From CAYVAP01 sp964343195 (lineage in GTDB: Bacteria > Bacteroidota > Bacteroidia > J057): 29,564 nt of DNA. The stretch spans positions 1 to 29,564 of the forward strand of contig CAYFIR010000085.1 in the NCBI GenBank assembly GCA_964343195.1, given 5' to 3'. The notes beneath the pieces are model-generated. The model ran no database searches and was not told the DNA's origin. It saw only the letters and a program-made list of their open reading frames with translations. The stretch's first letter is position 1, and each line of letters starts with the position of its first letter. This document shows positions 15,088 to 22,373 of this stretch, in pieces. Made by a program: the position numbers and the translations under genes.

Positions 15088-15387
15088 TTATATTCGCGCT
15101 GCCAAATAAGCGCATGGACAGAAGAAATCAGGTATGAGGGGTATGGGGAAATGAAGGAAAAGAGGTCCTACATACCTTTATGCCTCCATACCTTCTGCTG
15201 GTTTACATCTGTTCACTTGCTTACGCAGTTGGGCATAAGTAATGCGGTATGAGGCGCTGCCCTGAGCAAAGTCCAAGGGAATAGGGTAGAAGTGCGGATA
15301 TCATGCTATTATCCCGCATGCCACATTCCCCAAATACCATAACAATTGCCCCTCTGCTCTGGAAACTGGATAAATGAAGCTGTCAGA
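15088..15387. other. Spacer before dapA, with GGTATGA inverted array
   Basis: About 300 bases without a gene. A small hairpin GCGCT/AGCGC (15096-15113) follows the EAD11-type gene without a T-tract. GGTATGAGGGGTATGGGG (15131-15148) faces CATACC...CCATACC (15171-15192) in inverted orientation. A further GGTATGAGG is at 15246-15254. These are the same heptamer-like words as at 6036-6088. The dapA promoter should lie in 15200-15380, but I cannot pick it out with confidence. Confidence 0.55.
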
Positions 15388-16287
15388 ATGGAATTTATGC
15401 ATGGAACGGGAGTCGCAGTAGTTACTCCTTTTGATCGGACTGGAAATGTGGATTTCCCTTCTCTGAAAAAAATCATTGACCACCTGATCGACGGAGGAGT
15501 AGAGTACCTGGTAGCACTAGGGACGACGGGTGAGTCTGCCACCCTGACCGCAGATGAGCAGGCAAAGGTGATTGAAACCTTCATTGAACACAATGCAGGG
15601 AGAGTGCCTATGGTCCTCGGAGCGGGAGGCAACAACACCGTGGCTGTCGTCGAGAAGGTAAAACAGTTTACAGAAAAGTATCAGCCTGCGGCCATTTTGT
15701 CCGTAAGTCCATACTACAATAAGCCTACGGCAAAGGGATTGCTGGCTCATTATAAGGCAGTTGCCGGGGCCACAGATGTGCCGGTTATTCTCTACAATGT
15801 GCCAGGCCGCACGGCTTCCAATATCCCCGCTGAAGTCACGCTCGAGCTGGCACATGAGGTTCCGAATATTGTGGCAGTCAAGGAGGCTTCCGGTAGCCTG
15901 GATCAGTGTATGACCATTGTGCGGGAAAAACCTGAAGACTTTTTGCTAGTCAGTGGAGATGATGGCCTGACACTTCCGATGATGTCCATCGGAGGAGTTG
16001 GAGTTATTTCCGTTATCGGAAATGCCCTTCCCCGACCCTTCACCGATATGGTGCGAGCTGCCCTGGCCAATGAGTGGGAGAAGGCCCGTGAGCTGCATTA
16101 CCAGCTATTTCCGCTGATGAACCTGAACTTCGCTGAAGGCAATCCTGCAGGAGTGAAACAACTCATGGCCTTGCAGGGAATTTGTGAAAAAGGCGTTCGC
16201 CTGCCGTTGGTCGAAGCATCTCAGGACCTGGCAGAGCAAATGCAGCTGGAGTTTGAAAAGTTACCTGGTGCATTTGGAATAAAGTAA
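15388..16287 (+). CDS. dapA: 4-hydroxy-tetrahydrodipicolinate synthase
   Basis: A 299-residue class I aldolase that condenses pyruvate with aspartate semialdehyde, the first committed step of lysine/DAP synthesis. The Schiff-base lysine is K165 in AVKEASGS and the catalytic tyrosine is Y136 in ILYNVPGRTA. The pyruvate carboxylate-binding GTTGES (45-50) and the YYNKPT segment are present. I start at the ATG at 15388 (MEFMHGTGVAVVTPF); the frame opens further upstream only from a TTG with a non-conserved extension. A second ATG three codons later is equally possible. It converges on the frameshifted permease gene. Feedback inhibition by lysine is common in the family but cannot be judged here. 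Confidence 0.97.
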   Translation: MEFMHGTGVAVVTPFDRTGNVDFPSLKKIIDHLIDGGVEYLVALGTTGESATLTADEQAKVIETFIEHNAGRVPMVLGAGGNNTVAVVEKVKQFTEKYQPAAILSVSPYYNKPTAKGLLAHYKAVAGATDVPVILYNVPGRTASNIPAEVTLELAHEVPNIVAVKEASGSLDQCMTIVREKPEDFLLVSGDDGLTLPMMSIGGVGVISVIGNALPRPFTDMVRAALANEWEKARELHYQLFPLMNLNFAEGNPAGVKQLMALQGICEKGVRLPLVEASQDLAEQMQLEFEKLPGAFGIK

Positions 16288-16368
16288 TGAACCATCTGGT
16301 TTTGGGGTAAAATGCTAATTAGCAGCACTTTCCATTTCGAAGGGCTCATCAGATGCTTCGATTACCAT

Positions 16369-16385
16369 TCCCCGTTTCACGGGAT
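16369..16385 (-). repeat. Isolated copy of the TCCCGT-GAA-ACGGGGA palindrome
   Basis: On the minus strand this reads ATCCCGTGAAACGGGGA. It is identical over 17 bases to the palindromes inside tandem units 3 and 4 (453-469 and 550-566). It lies in the convergent spacer between dapA and the permease pseudogene. It shows that the palindrome is a mobile or dispersed unit and not just part of the array. Confidence 0.8.
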
Positions 16386-16418
16386 CTGCGACAGGCACAA
16401 GATTCCGAATCCAACGCA

Positions 16419-17355
16419 TTAGCTCATCATTATCACCCAGTGATAAATCGGGATCCCCAGCGTGATGTTAAAAGCCATCGCCATCGGTATATACATACTG
16501 GGATCGGCCTTTGGAGCGGCTAGTTTCATCGCTGCAGGTACGACAATATAGGGTGCACTGGCTGCCAGAATCGCAAACAGCAAGCGGTCTCCGGGTTCAG
16601 TGGTAACCAGTCCGCTGATCATGGCGACTGTCACCCCGTTTAGAAAAGGAACAATGATGGCGAAAAGGGGGAGGAGACCATCCGTTTTCCAGAAATGAGG
16701 ACAGCTTGCGGCCGCTCGTGGTGCCCATGTCCAGCAGGAATACAGCGAGAAACCCCTTGAATTCCGTCGTGAAGGGTTTTATGCCCATGGTCTGTTTCTC
16801 ACTGGCCAGAAAGCCTATGGCAAGGCTCCCAAAATCAGGATGACGGAGCCATTGGTGAGAGAATGATGCAGGATATCCTGAAAGGAGAGTTTGGAACCCC
16901 GTTCTTTGTTGAACAGGGAAGATCAGCAGCACCCCCACGATGATCGATGGAGCCTCCATCACCGCCACCATGTGCCCGGAGAAAAAGATGTCGTGCGCTT
17001 CGAGGTATGAGACCGATGTTACAAACGTAACGGCACTTTCAGAGCCATAGGCGGCTGATATGGCACCTGCATTTTCCACACTATGCTTCCTCTTCAGGAT
17101 AAAGAAGGCGTAAACTGGTACCACCACGGCCAATATGATCCCCAAAAAAACGACCAGACAATCTCCATGTCAAGGTCGCTATGCGAAAGTTGCTGCCCTC
17201 CCTTAAATCCGATTGAAAACAGCAGGTATAGGGAAATAAACCTGGCTGAGTTGGGGGGAATTTCAAGGTCGCTTTTAACCTGTAGGGCAAGAATTCCAAG
17301 GATAAAAAAGGAGGGCAGAGTTGGTCAGATTGTCTGACAATAAGTCCAGACTCAT
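16419..17355 (-). pseudogene. SbtA-type sodium-dependent bicarbonate permease, frameshifted
   Basis: Stitching frames gives a 311-residue membrane protein of the sodium-dependent bicarbonate permease family (SbtA/DUF897). Recognisable segments are LGILALQVKSDLEIP near the start, YLLFSIGFKGG, AAYGSESAVTFVTS, MVAVMEAPSIIVGVLL, GFLASEKQTMG, GFLAVFLLDMG and AASAPYIVVPAAMKLA near the end. Five single-base indels break it, each next to a short homopolymer. There is one base too many at 17304-17309, one too few at 17144-17150, one too many near 16916-16918, one too few near 16828-16830, and one too many near 16682-16683. Net correction is one base (937 to 936), so the ancestor was full length from the ATG at 17355. 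It follows a small gene on the same strand. The alternative is sequencing error, but no other gene here shows such lesions. Confidence 0.85.
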
Positions 17356-17395
17356 CAAGGGTGTGTCGTTAGGTCAGGATAAATGAAAAATGCAC

Positions 17396-17692
17396 TTAGG
17401 AATGGGCACTTACCGGTTCTGCTTTTGTGATGCGGATATCACTCTGAATAGAGAGCTGGTAGCCTTTTTCCTGTGCTTCGAGAATTGCCTCTTCCAGGCG
17501 GGACTTCATATCTGTTAATTCAGCTATCCGGGTACGTGAATTATTTACATCTGCCCCAAAACGCTCCTCATGACTGAATAGCAGAAGCTGGTGATAGGTA
17601 ATTTTGTCATTGATGAGTTTGAACAGGACATCAGCAGCCTGATCGGGATTAAAAGTGCCCTTGATGAGGGTGAAGTTTTTTTCTGTTTCCAT
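17396..17692 (-). CDS. Small conserved Bacteroidota protein, unknown function
   Basis: A 98-residue soluble, mostly helical protein from the ATG at 17692; the frame extends only to a TTG four codons upstream. Features are FTLIKGTFNPDQAADVLFKLI at the N-terminus, a central FSHEERFGADVNNSRTRIAEL, a helical LEEAILEAQEKGYQ and a C-terminal strand SIQSDIRIT. I recall similar short proteins in Bacteroidota, but I know no function. It is not the PII-like SbtB that often accompanies SbtA. It lies 40 bases upstream of the broken permease on the same strand and is divergent from the LysR gene, so it may be the first gene of a LysR-controlled unit. Confidence 0.7.
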   Translation of the reverse strand: METEKNFTLIKGTFNPDQAADVLFKLINDKITYHQLLLFSHEERFGADVNNSRTRIAELTDMKSRLEEAILEAQEKGYQLSIQSDIRITKAEPVSAHS

Positions 17693-17758
17693 CTGAGTGT
17701 CCAATTTTTTTGTGGATGATGGCGCAAAATTGTGAAGGAAACTCCATAATAAATACTT

Positions 17759-17778
17759 TATATTTTTTATGAAATATA
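17759..17778. promoter_or_regulatory. AT-rich inverted repeat, possible LysR operator
   Basis: TATATTT (17759-17765) and AAATATA (17772-17778) form a perfect 7-bp inverted repeat around TTTATG, in the spacer of a divergent LysR/target pair. The repeat ends 12 bases before the LysR start. LysR proteins commonly bind such sites to control themselves and the divergent gene. The symmetry does not give an exact T-N11-A, so this is only a candidate. Confidence 0.35.
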
Positions 17779-17790
17779 TTAGATTTGGTT

Positions 17791-18720
17791 ATGGACTTTA
17801 CCCTGCACCAACTGCGTATATTCCTTCAGGTTGCTCACTATCAGAGTATTACCAAGGCTTCAGAAAGTCTGCACCTCACCCAGCCGGCAGTTTCTATTCA
17901 AATGAAGAAACTCCAGGATCAGTTTGATATCCCGATAACGGAGGTGATTGGACGTAAACTTTACCTGACTGACTTTGGGAAGGAACTGGCAGAAGCAGCC
18001 AAACGCATTATGGAGGAGGTCGAGGGGGTGGGGCACCTAGCTCATGCCTACCGGGGAAACCTCTCCGGAAAGCTGAAAATCTCAGTGGTATCCACCGGGA
18101 AATATGTGATGCCCTATTTCCTGTCAGAGTTTACTCATCGACATGAGGGAGTAAAACTGGTGATGGATGTCACCAACCGAAAATTTGTTATCCATAGCCT
18201 TGAGCAGAATGAACCGGATTTTGCGCTTGTATCCGTACTGCCTGATCAACTTTCGGTAGAGCGGGAGGAGTTGATGGATAATGAGCTTTTTCTAATATCC
18301 AACCCATCGCTGGTTCCTGATACAGAGGCACTCGAACCCGAAATCATGAATCGATTTCCCCTGATTTTTCGTGAGCCGGGCTCAGCTACCCGGCAGGCTA
18401 TGGAGGGATATATCGAGCGCATGGGGATCTCTAACTCCCGATTGTTGGAGCTCACATCCAATGAGGCGGTAAAACAGGCTGTAATGGCTGGTCTGGGCAT
18501 ATCCATAATGCCCCTGATCGGGATCCGAAGAGAGTTGGAGAAGGGTACCCTCAAAGTCATCCCCGTTGCGGGTTTCCCGATAGTGACGACCTGGAACCTG
18601 ATCTGGCTGAAGGGAAAACAACATTCTCCGGCTTCAACTGCATTTCTGGATTATATCCGCCAGGAAAAGCAGGTGATCATAAATAAATATTTTCGAGATA
18701 CTGTTTCGCCTGATCGTTAG
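17791..18720 (+). CDS. LysR-family transcriptional regulator (CbbR/CmpR-like)
   Basis: A 309-residue LysR regulator. The N-terminal winged helix-turn-helix is clear (residues 1-60, FTLHQLRIFLQVAHYQSITK and LHLTQPAVSIQMKKL). The effector-binding domain (about 90-295) has the usual LKISVVSTGKYVMPYFLSEF start and an AVKQAVMAGLGISIMP segment. The start is the ATG at 17791; a TTG two codons earlier is less likely. It is divergent from the small gene and the permease pseudogene. In autotrophs this arrangement and sequence type resemble CbbR/CmpR regulators of carbon uptake, which fits a bicarbonate permease as target; that is an inference. Its stop overlaps the stop of ispH by 3 bases in convergent orientation. 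With the permease broken, the regulator may be losing its role. Confidence 0.92.
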   Translation: MDFTLHQLRIFLQVAHYQSITKASESLHLTQPAVSIQMKKLQDQFDIPITEVIGRKLYLTDFGKELAEAAKRIMEEVEGVGHLAHAYRGNLSGKLKISVVSTGKYVMPYFLSEFTHRHEGVKLVMDVTNRKFVIHSLEQNEPDFALVSVLPDQLSVEREELMDNELFLISNPSLVPDTEALEPEIMNRFPLIFREPGSATRQAMEGYIERMGISNSRLLELTSNEAVKQAVMAGLGISIMPLIGIRRELEKGTLKVIPVAGFPIVTTWNLIWLKGKQHSPASTAFLDYIRQEKQVIINKYFRDTVSPDR

Positions 18721-19577
18721 GCTACAACCTTCTGATTCACCTCGTGGTCGATGTGGTCGGCGACCTTTTCCATCAGCCACATGGGGGTGGAGGTGGCACC
18801 GCAAATCCCCACACTGGAGGCCCCTTCCAGCCAGTTAAAGTCAATCTCTTCAGTGTCTGAGATAAAGTAGCTTTGAGGATTCACTGTCTTGCAGGTCCCG
18901 TAAAGCGCCTTGCCATTCGAGCTTTTTTTGCCAGAAACAAAAATGAGTACGTCGTGCTGCTGGGCAAAGCGTTCCAGTTCAGGCTCCCGGTTACTCACCT
19001 GTCGACAAATGGTGTCGTTGGCTTTGAAATCTTTGTATTTCTGAGCCAGGATTTCCTTGATCTCATAGAATAGCTTGGTGGACTTGGTTGTCTGGCTGTA
19101 GAGCGATACCGGACGGGTAATTTCCAGTGCGAGTGCCTCTTCCACCGAACTGATGACAATGGCCTCCTTTTGTGTCTGGCCTATGAGGCCATTGACCTCG
19201 GCGTGGCCTTTTTTACCCAGTATGACGATCTGTCGATCATCGTCAAAAGCATTTCTTACGCGATTCTGGAGCTTGAGTACTACCGGGCAGGAAGCATCGA
19301 TTAGTTCCAGGTTGTTTTCCATGGCGGTGAGATAGGTGGATGGTGGCTCGCCATGTGCGCGTATCAGCACCGTCGCATTTTTTAAATTCTTCAGGTCTTC
19401 ATGATCAATGATTTCCAGCCCCAGGTTTTGCAGACGCTCAACCTCTTTGTCATTATGCACGATGTCGCCCAGACAATACAGGTTACTATGTTCACGTAGG
19501 TAGTCCTCGGCCATTTCAATCGCGTAAACCACGCCAAAGCAAAATCCGGAATTCTTGTCTATCTCAATTTTCAGCAT
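18717..19577 (-). CDS. ispH: 4-hydroxy-3-methylbut-2-enyl diphosphate reductase
   Basis: The [4Fe-4S] enzyme of the last MEP-pathway step, giving IPP and DMAPP. It has 286 residues. Cluster ligands C13 (GFCFGV), C97 (DASCPVV) and C191 (TICRQVSN) are present, as are substrate histidines H41 (VHN), H75 (RAHGEP) and H124 (GKKGHAEVNG). The family motif around the third cysteine is slightly unusual (ICRQVSNREPEL). The start codon is the ATG at 19577. cmk lies upstream on the same strand with 126 bases between, a pairing also seen in other phyla (cmk-ispH). The stop overlaps the convergent LysR stop. Confidence 0.96.
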   Translation of the reverse strand: MLKIEIDKNSGFCFGVVYAIEMAEDYLREHSNLYCLGDIVHNDKEVERLQNLGLEIIDHEDLKNLKNATVLIRAHGEPPSTYLTAMENNLELIDASCPVVLKLQNRVRNAFDDDRQIVILGKKGHAEVNGLIGQTQKEAIVISSVEEALALEITRPVSLYSQTTKSTKLFYEIKEILAQKYKDFKANDTICRQVSNREPELERFAQQHDVLIFVSGKKSSNGKALYGTCKTVNPQSYFISDTEEIDFNWLEGASSVGICGATSTPMWLMEKVADHIDHEVNQKVVA

Positions 19578-19703
19578 GATGGGTTATGTTTCGAAGGTGA
19601 GGTGAGTGGTGGAATTAGCTGATGGGCATTGGCATGCGAGTGGAGAACCGTTGAGTGGATCGGTTTCCCTGTCCTATGTACGTAGATTGTCAGGGAATAT
19701 TTA

Positions 19704-20393
19704 TCAAGAACGCATAGAATTTAATCGATTTGTCGCCAGAGTCACTACTTCTCTAACCTGATCTTCAAATTTTAAGTGGGTAGTATCGACGACAATGGCG
19801 TCTTCAGCCTGCTTTAACGGGGCAATATCACGAGTGGTGTCAATGCGATCCCGCTCGCGAAGATTCTCAATTGTTTCTTCGAGTGTGCTCTCAATTCCCT
19901 TGCTGTTCAATTCCGCGAGTCGACGTCGGGCCCGGGTTTCTATTTCTGCGGTCATGAACACCTTGAGATCTGCCTGGGGGAAGACAACCGTTCCGATGTC
20001 CCGGCCATCCATCACCACATTTTCCTCCTGTCCAATGCGCCGCTGCTGGGCTACCATTGCCTCTCTGACACTGGCCAGCTTTGCGACAGGGCTGACCCGA
20101 CTGGAGACCTCTGGCCTCCGGATATACTGCTCCACAGGTTCGCCATTCAGGCACACTTCAGGGATGTTTCCATTGCCAGAGCGTTCAAACGACAGCCGAA
20201 TATCTTTCAGAACATCTCTTATCTTGGGAGAATCATTACGAAAGTCAATATCGTTTTTCCAAAAGTACCAGGTGACACTGCGGTACATGGCACCCGTGTC
20301 TATATAGAGAAAGTCAAGTTCTCTGGCTACGGCCTTGGCAGTAGAGCTTTTGCCGCAACCGGCATATCCATCTATTGCTATGATGAAAGGCAT
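19704..20393 (-). CDS. cmk: Cytidylate kinase
   Basis: A 229-residue (d)CMP kinase that makes (d)CDP for nucleotide pools. The P-loop is G9-YAGCGKSS-17, followed by YIDTGAMYRSVTWYF, the nucleoside-binding signature. A central VVMDGRDIGTVVFP motif and the ATP-lid region (ARRRLAELNSKG ... LRERDRIDTTRDIAPL) complete the family pattern. Length and start (ATG at 20393) are normal. It probably forms a loose operon with ispH downstream. The 293 bases upstream contain two REP-like palindromes near the queD end. Confidence 0.96.
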   Translation of the reverse strand: MPFIIAIDGYAGCGKSSTAKAVARELDFLYIDTGAMYRSVTWYFWKNDIDFRNDSPKIRDVLKDIRLSFERSGNGNIPEVCLNGEPVEQYIRRPEVSSRVSPVAKLASVREAMVAQQRRIGQEENVVMDGRDIGTVVFPQADLKVFMTAEIETRARRRLAELNSKGIESTLEETIENLRERDRIDTTRDIAPLKQAEDAIVVDTTHLKFEDQVREVVTLATNRLNSMRS

Positions 20394-20573
20394 GAGATAA
20401 TGGTAAGGAGGTCAGGAGGGATAAATGGAATCTGGTATAGTGCTGAAACTCATTGATAGTCAGTCAAATATCTGGTAATGAACAAGTGCTGTGGATTCGG
20501 AATTCGTGATTGAAATTGTTGCTGGTGAGCATTTTGTACGAATTACTCATTTTAAAATCCAGTAAACTTCTGA

Positions 20574-20690
20574 CCACGTTGAGTGCAGCGAAATCCCGCA
20601 GAGCGGGCAACTTTAGATTATGAACATCAGATTCTGTTGAGCGCAGCGAAATCCCGCGAATAGCGGGAAACTACGAACTTATTCCACTAG
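20574..20690 (+). repeat. Two tandem REP-like palindromes
   Basis: Two direct copies of gttgag(t/c)gcagcg-aaa-TCCCGC. The first palindrome is TCCCGC-AGA-GCGGG (20594-20607). The second is TCCCGC-GAATA-GCGGGA (20652-20668), followed by aactacgaacttattccacta. The second copy matches 13262-13317 through both flanks. It abuts the queD stop codon, so the last queD codons border the repeat. Confidence 0.82.
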
Positions 20691-21079
20691 GAACTAGCCC
20701 AGGAAGGACGATACTCACAGCGAGTGGTACAGGTCTCATAAAATACGATGCTGTACAATCCTACTAATTTATCCTCCAGCTGATGGTACATCCATCTCGC
20801 AAGGTTTTCAGATGTCGGGTTTTGGAGCAAAGGTTCGTTTTGATCCTCACCGATATCATTGAGACAATAGTGGTCAAGCATGTTCACGTATGGCTTGACG
20901 ACCTCTTTTATATCCCCAAAGTCAATCAGAATGCCTGTGTGGGGATCTGGTTCTCCCAGTAGGTTTACATCAAATCTGAAACTGTGACCATGCAGTCGCC
21001 TGCATTTATGGCCGTCAGGCATATTGGGCAGCCAGTGGGCCGCTTCAAATTTGAATTGCTTGGTCAGTAATACTGGCAT
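20687..21079 (-). CDS. queD: 6-carboxytetrahydropterin synthase / PTPS-family protein
   Basis: A 130-residue member of the 6-pyruvoyl-tetrahydropterin synthase fold. Zinc ligands are H15 (FEAAHWLP), H30 and H32 (LHGHSFRF), with the catalytic cysteine C26 (HKCRR) and the usual GILIDFGDIK and LDHYCLND segments. A second ATG at 21109 would add 10 poorly conserved residues, so I chose 21079. QueD makes 6-carboxy-tetrahydropterin in queuosine/preQ0 synthesis. No other queuosine gene is nearby, so a pterin-type role cannot be excluded. The C-terminus (YRPSWASS) runs into the REP-like repeat. Confidence 0.9.
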   Translation of the reverse strand: MPVLLTKQFKFEAAHWLPNMPDGHKCRRLHGHSFRFDVNLLGEPDPHTGILIDFGDIKEVVKPYVNMLDHYCLNDIGEDQNEPLLQNPTSENLARWMYHQLEDKLVGLYSIVFYETCTTRCEYRPSWASS

Positions 21080-21235
21080 ATCTATGGTTATTCCTAAACC
21101 GCAAAACAAGGTGAATTTTGGGGGATAATCAAGGTTTTTAGCCTTGGCAGATGAGTATGGACTTTTCAGAAAAGCCCCTTATAAGGGTCTGGGACGAGAT
21201 TTTGTGTTAAGAAAAAATTTATTCTTCGAATTTTC

Positions 21236-21276
21236 TTGACACCTACTCGAATTCCCAAAATATAGCCGTACCTTGC
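21236..21276 (+). promoter_or_regulatory. Candidate promoter of the RRM protein gene
   Basis: TTGACA (21236-21241) is followed by TATAGC (21261-21266) at a 19-base spacing and by TACCTTGC (21269-21276), close to the Bacteroidota -7 element TAnnTTTG. The RRM start codon is 30 bases further on. The two possible -7 boxes give different starts, so only the general location is supported. Confidence 0.45.
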
Positions 21277-21305
21277 GGTCGTTATTCATTCCTAATTTTT
21301 CTTTG

Positions 21306-21722
21306 ATGAACATTTATGTAGGCAACATCCCTTTTCATGTAACTGAGGGAGAGTTGGAAGATGCTTTCGGTGCTTATGGTACTGTAACATCAGTTAAGAT
21401 CATTACAGACCGGGAAACTGGTCGCTCTAAAGGCTTTGGTTTTGTAGAGATGGATGATGATGAGGAAGCTCGTGAGGCTATCGAAGCCCTGAACCAAGCT
21501 GACATGCAAGGTCGCCCCATGAAGGTTAACGAGGCTCGTCCTCGCACCGGTGGTGGTGGTGGCGGCGGATTCCGTCGTGGCGGCGGAGGCGGAGGCGGCT
21601 ACGGCGGTGGTGGAAACCGTGGTGGCGGCTATGGCGGTGGAAACCGCGGAGGCGGCGGTGGATACGACCGTGGCGGACGTCGTGACAATTATGGTAACAG
21701 AGATGATAACAATCGTTGGTAA
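21306..21722 (+). CDS. Glycine-rich RRM RNA-binding protein
   Basis: A 138-residue protein with one RNA recognition motif (1-79) and an RGG-like glycine-rich tail. RNP2 is IYVGNIP (3-9) and RNP1 is KGFGFVEM (42-49), both with the expected aromatic residues. The tail (about 82-128) is built of Gly runs broken by Arg, Tyr and Asn (FRRGG, YGGGGNRGG, YDRGGRR) and ends NRDDNNRW. Such proteins resemble plant and cyanobacterial glycine-rich RNA-binding proteins and are common in Bacteroidota, where they are thought to bind mRNAs or sRNAs. The start is the ATG at 21306 (MNIYVGN); an alternative frame extension upstream is not conserved. A strong terminator follows. Confidence 0.95.
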   Translation: MNIYVGNIPFHVTEGELEDAFGAYGTVTSVKIITDRETGRSKGFGFVEMDDDEEAREAIEALNQADMQGRPMKVNEARPRTGGGGGGGFRRGGGGGGGYGGGGNRGGGYGGGNRGGGGGYDRGGRRDNYGNRDDNNRW

Positions 21723-21739
21723 TTGTCCCCTGATTAAGT

Positions 21740-21777
21740 AAAAAAAGCCGTTGCAGTTTTCTGCAGCGGCTTTTTTT
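21740..21777. terminator. Intrinsic terminator between the RRM gene and the lipoprotein pair
   Basis: AGCCGTTGCAG (21746-21756), a TTTT loop and CTGCAGCGGCT (21761-21771) pair over 11 bp with one G-T. A-run on the left and T7 (21771-21777) on the right make it work for the plus-strand RRM gene and probably for the convergent minus-strand gene, whose stop overlaps its T-tract. Confidence 0.9.
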
Positions 21778-22312
21778 ATATCGTAATATGGTCCATCAGG
21801 TCCTGCATCAGCTTTCTCCCCTGCCGGGTTCTGTGCTCTCTGTACATGGTCTGTTCTCCCAGGCTGGTACCCAGCATGATGGAGCGATATCTGTCTTCCT
21901 CTGGTTCATATACCCACGCTACATAGTCTACGATGGGCAGTCCGCAGCAGGGAATGATAGCCCGATTGATTGCTACGCCCTCATTAGGGGGAATACGGGA
22001 TACCCAATCTCTGAGATCCTCCAGTGAGACGCTATCAATCAGCTCGTGATCAAGAGCTAGGTCGGCCTGTAGGGCAGCACTCGCCCAGAAAAGGGTGTCA
22101 TCTGATATTTCCCAGCCCATAAACGGATCCCCTTTATCCAGTTTGAAGAGGTAGCCCTCATCGTCAAGCAGGTACGTTCGGGTTATCGTACTCCCCGCTT
22201 CTAGTTGCTGCATGGTGAAGTAGATATCCTGGTCAAGGGGAATTTGCGGTTCCTCCTGTGCGCAGGAACCCAGCAAAAAAGCGAGTAACAAAGCAAAGAC
22301 AACTCTATTCAT
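21776..22312 (-). CDS. Putative lipoprotein, paralogue 1 of a tandem pair
   Basis: A 178-residue protein of unknown function. The ATG at 22312 gives a clean lipoprotein signal (MNRVVFALLLAFLLGS-C); the open frame extends further upstream without signal-peptide character. The mature part aligns by eye with the neighbour at 22374-22913. Both have a (D/N)Q-(D/E)-(I/V)YFT opening, EGYL(F/Y)-LD--DPF-GW, DTL-W, a (D/E)W(V)--IP stretch, a vicinal Cys pair (PCCGLP here), (Y/L)-AW-YE and a YR---(L/I)GT end. It probably resides in the inner leaflet of the outer membrane or the periplasm. It arose by tandem duplication, with 61 bases between the genes. Confidence 0.75.
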   Translation of the reverse strand: MNRVVFALLLAFLLGSCAQEEPQIPLDQDIYFTMQQLEAGSTITRTYLLDDEGYLFKLDKGDPFMGWEISDDTLFWASAALQADLALDHELIDSVSLEDLRDWVSRIPPNEGVAINRAIIPCCGLPIVDYVAWVYEPEEDRYRSIMLGTSLGEQTMYREHRTRQGRKLMQDLMDHITI

Positions 22313-22373
22313 AATGGGATAGTAACTTGGGTATTCTCCGCTTCCTAACGATTGTAGAGGAAAAAGTGTTGGC

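Noticed and set aside
17396..17692. PII-like SbtB partner of the bicarbonate permease
   Set aside because: Size and location fit, but the sequence lacks the PII-like ferredoxin-fold pattern and T-loop; it resembles another small Bacteroidota family.
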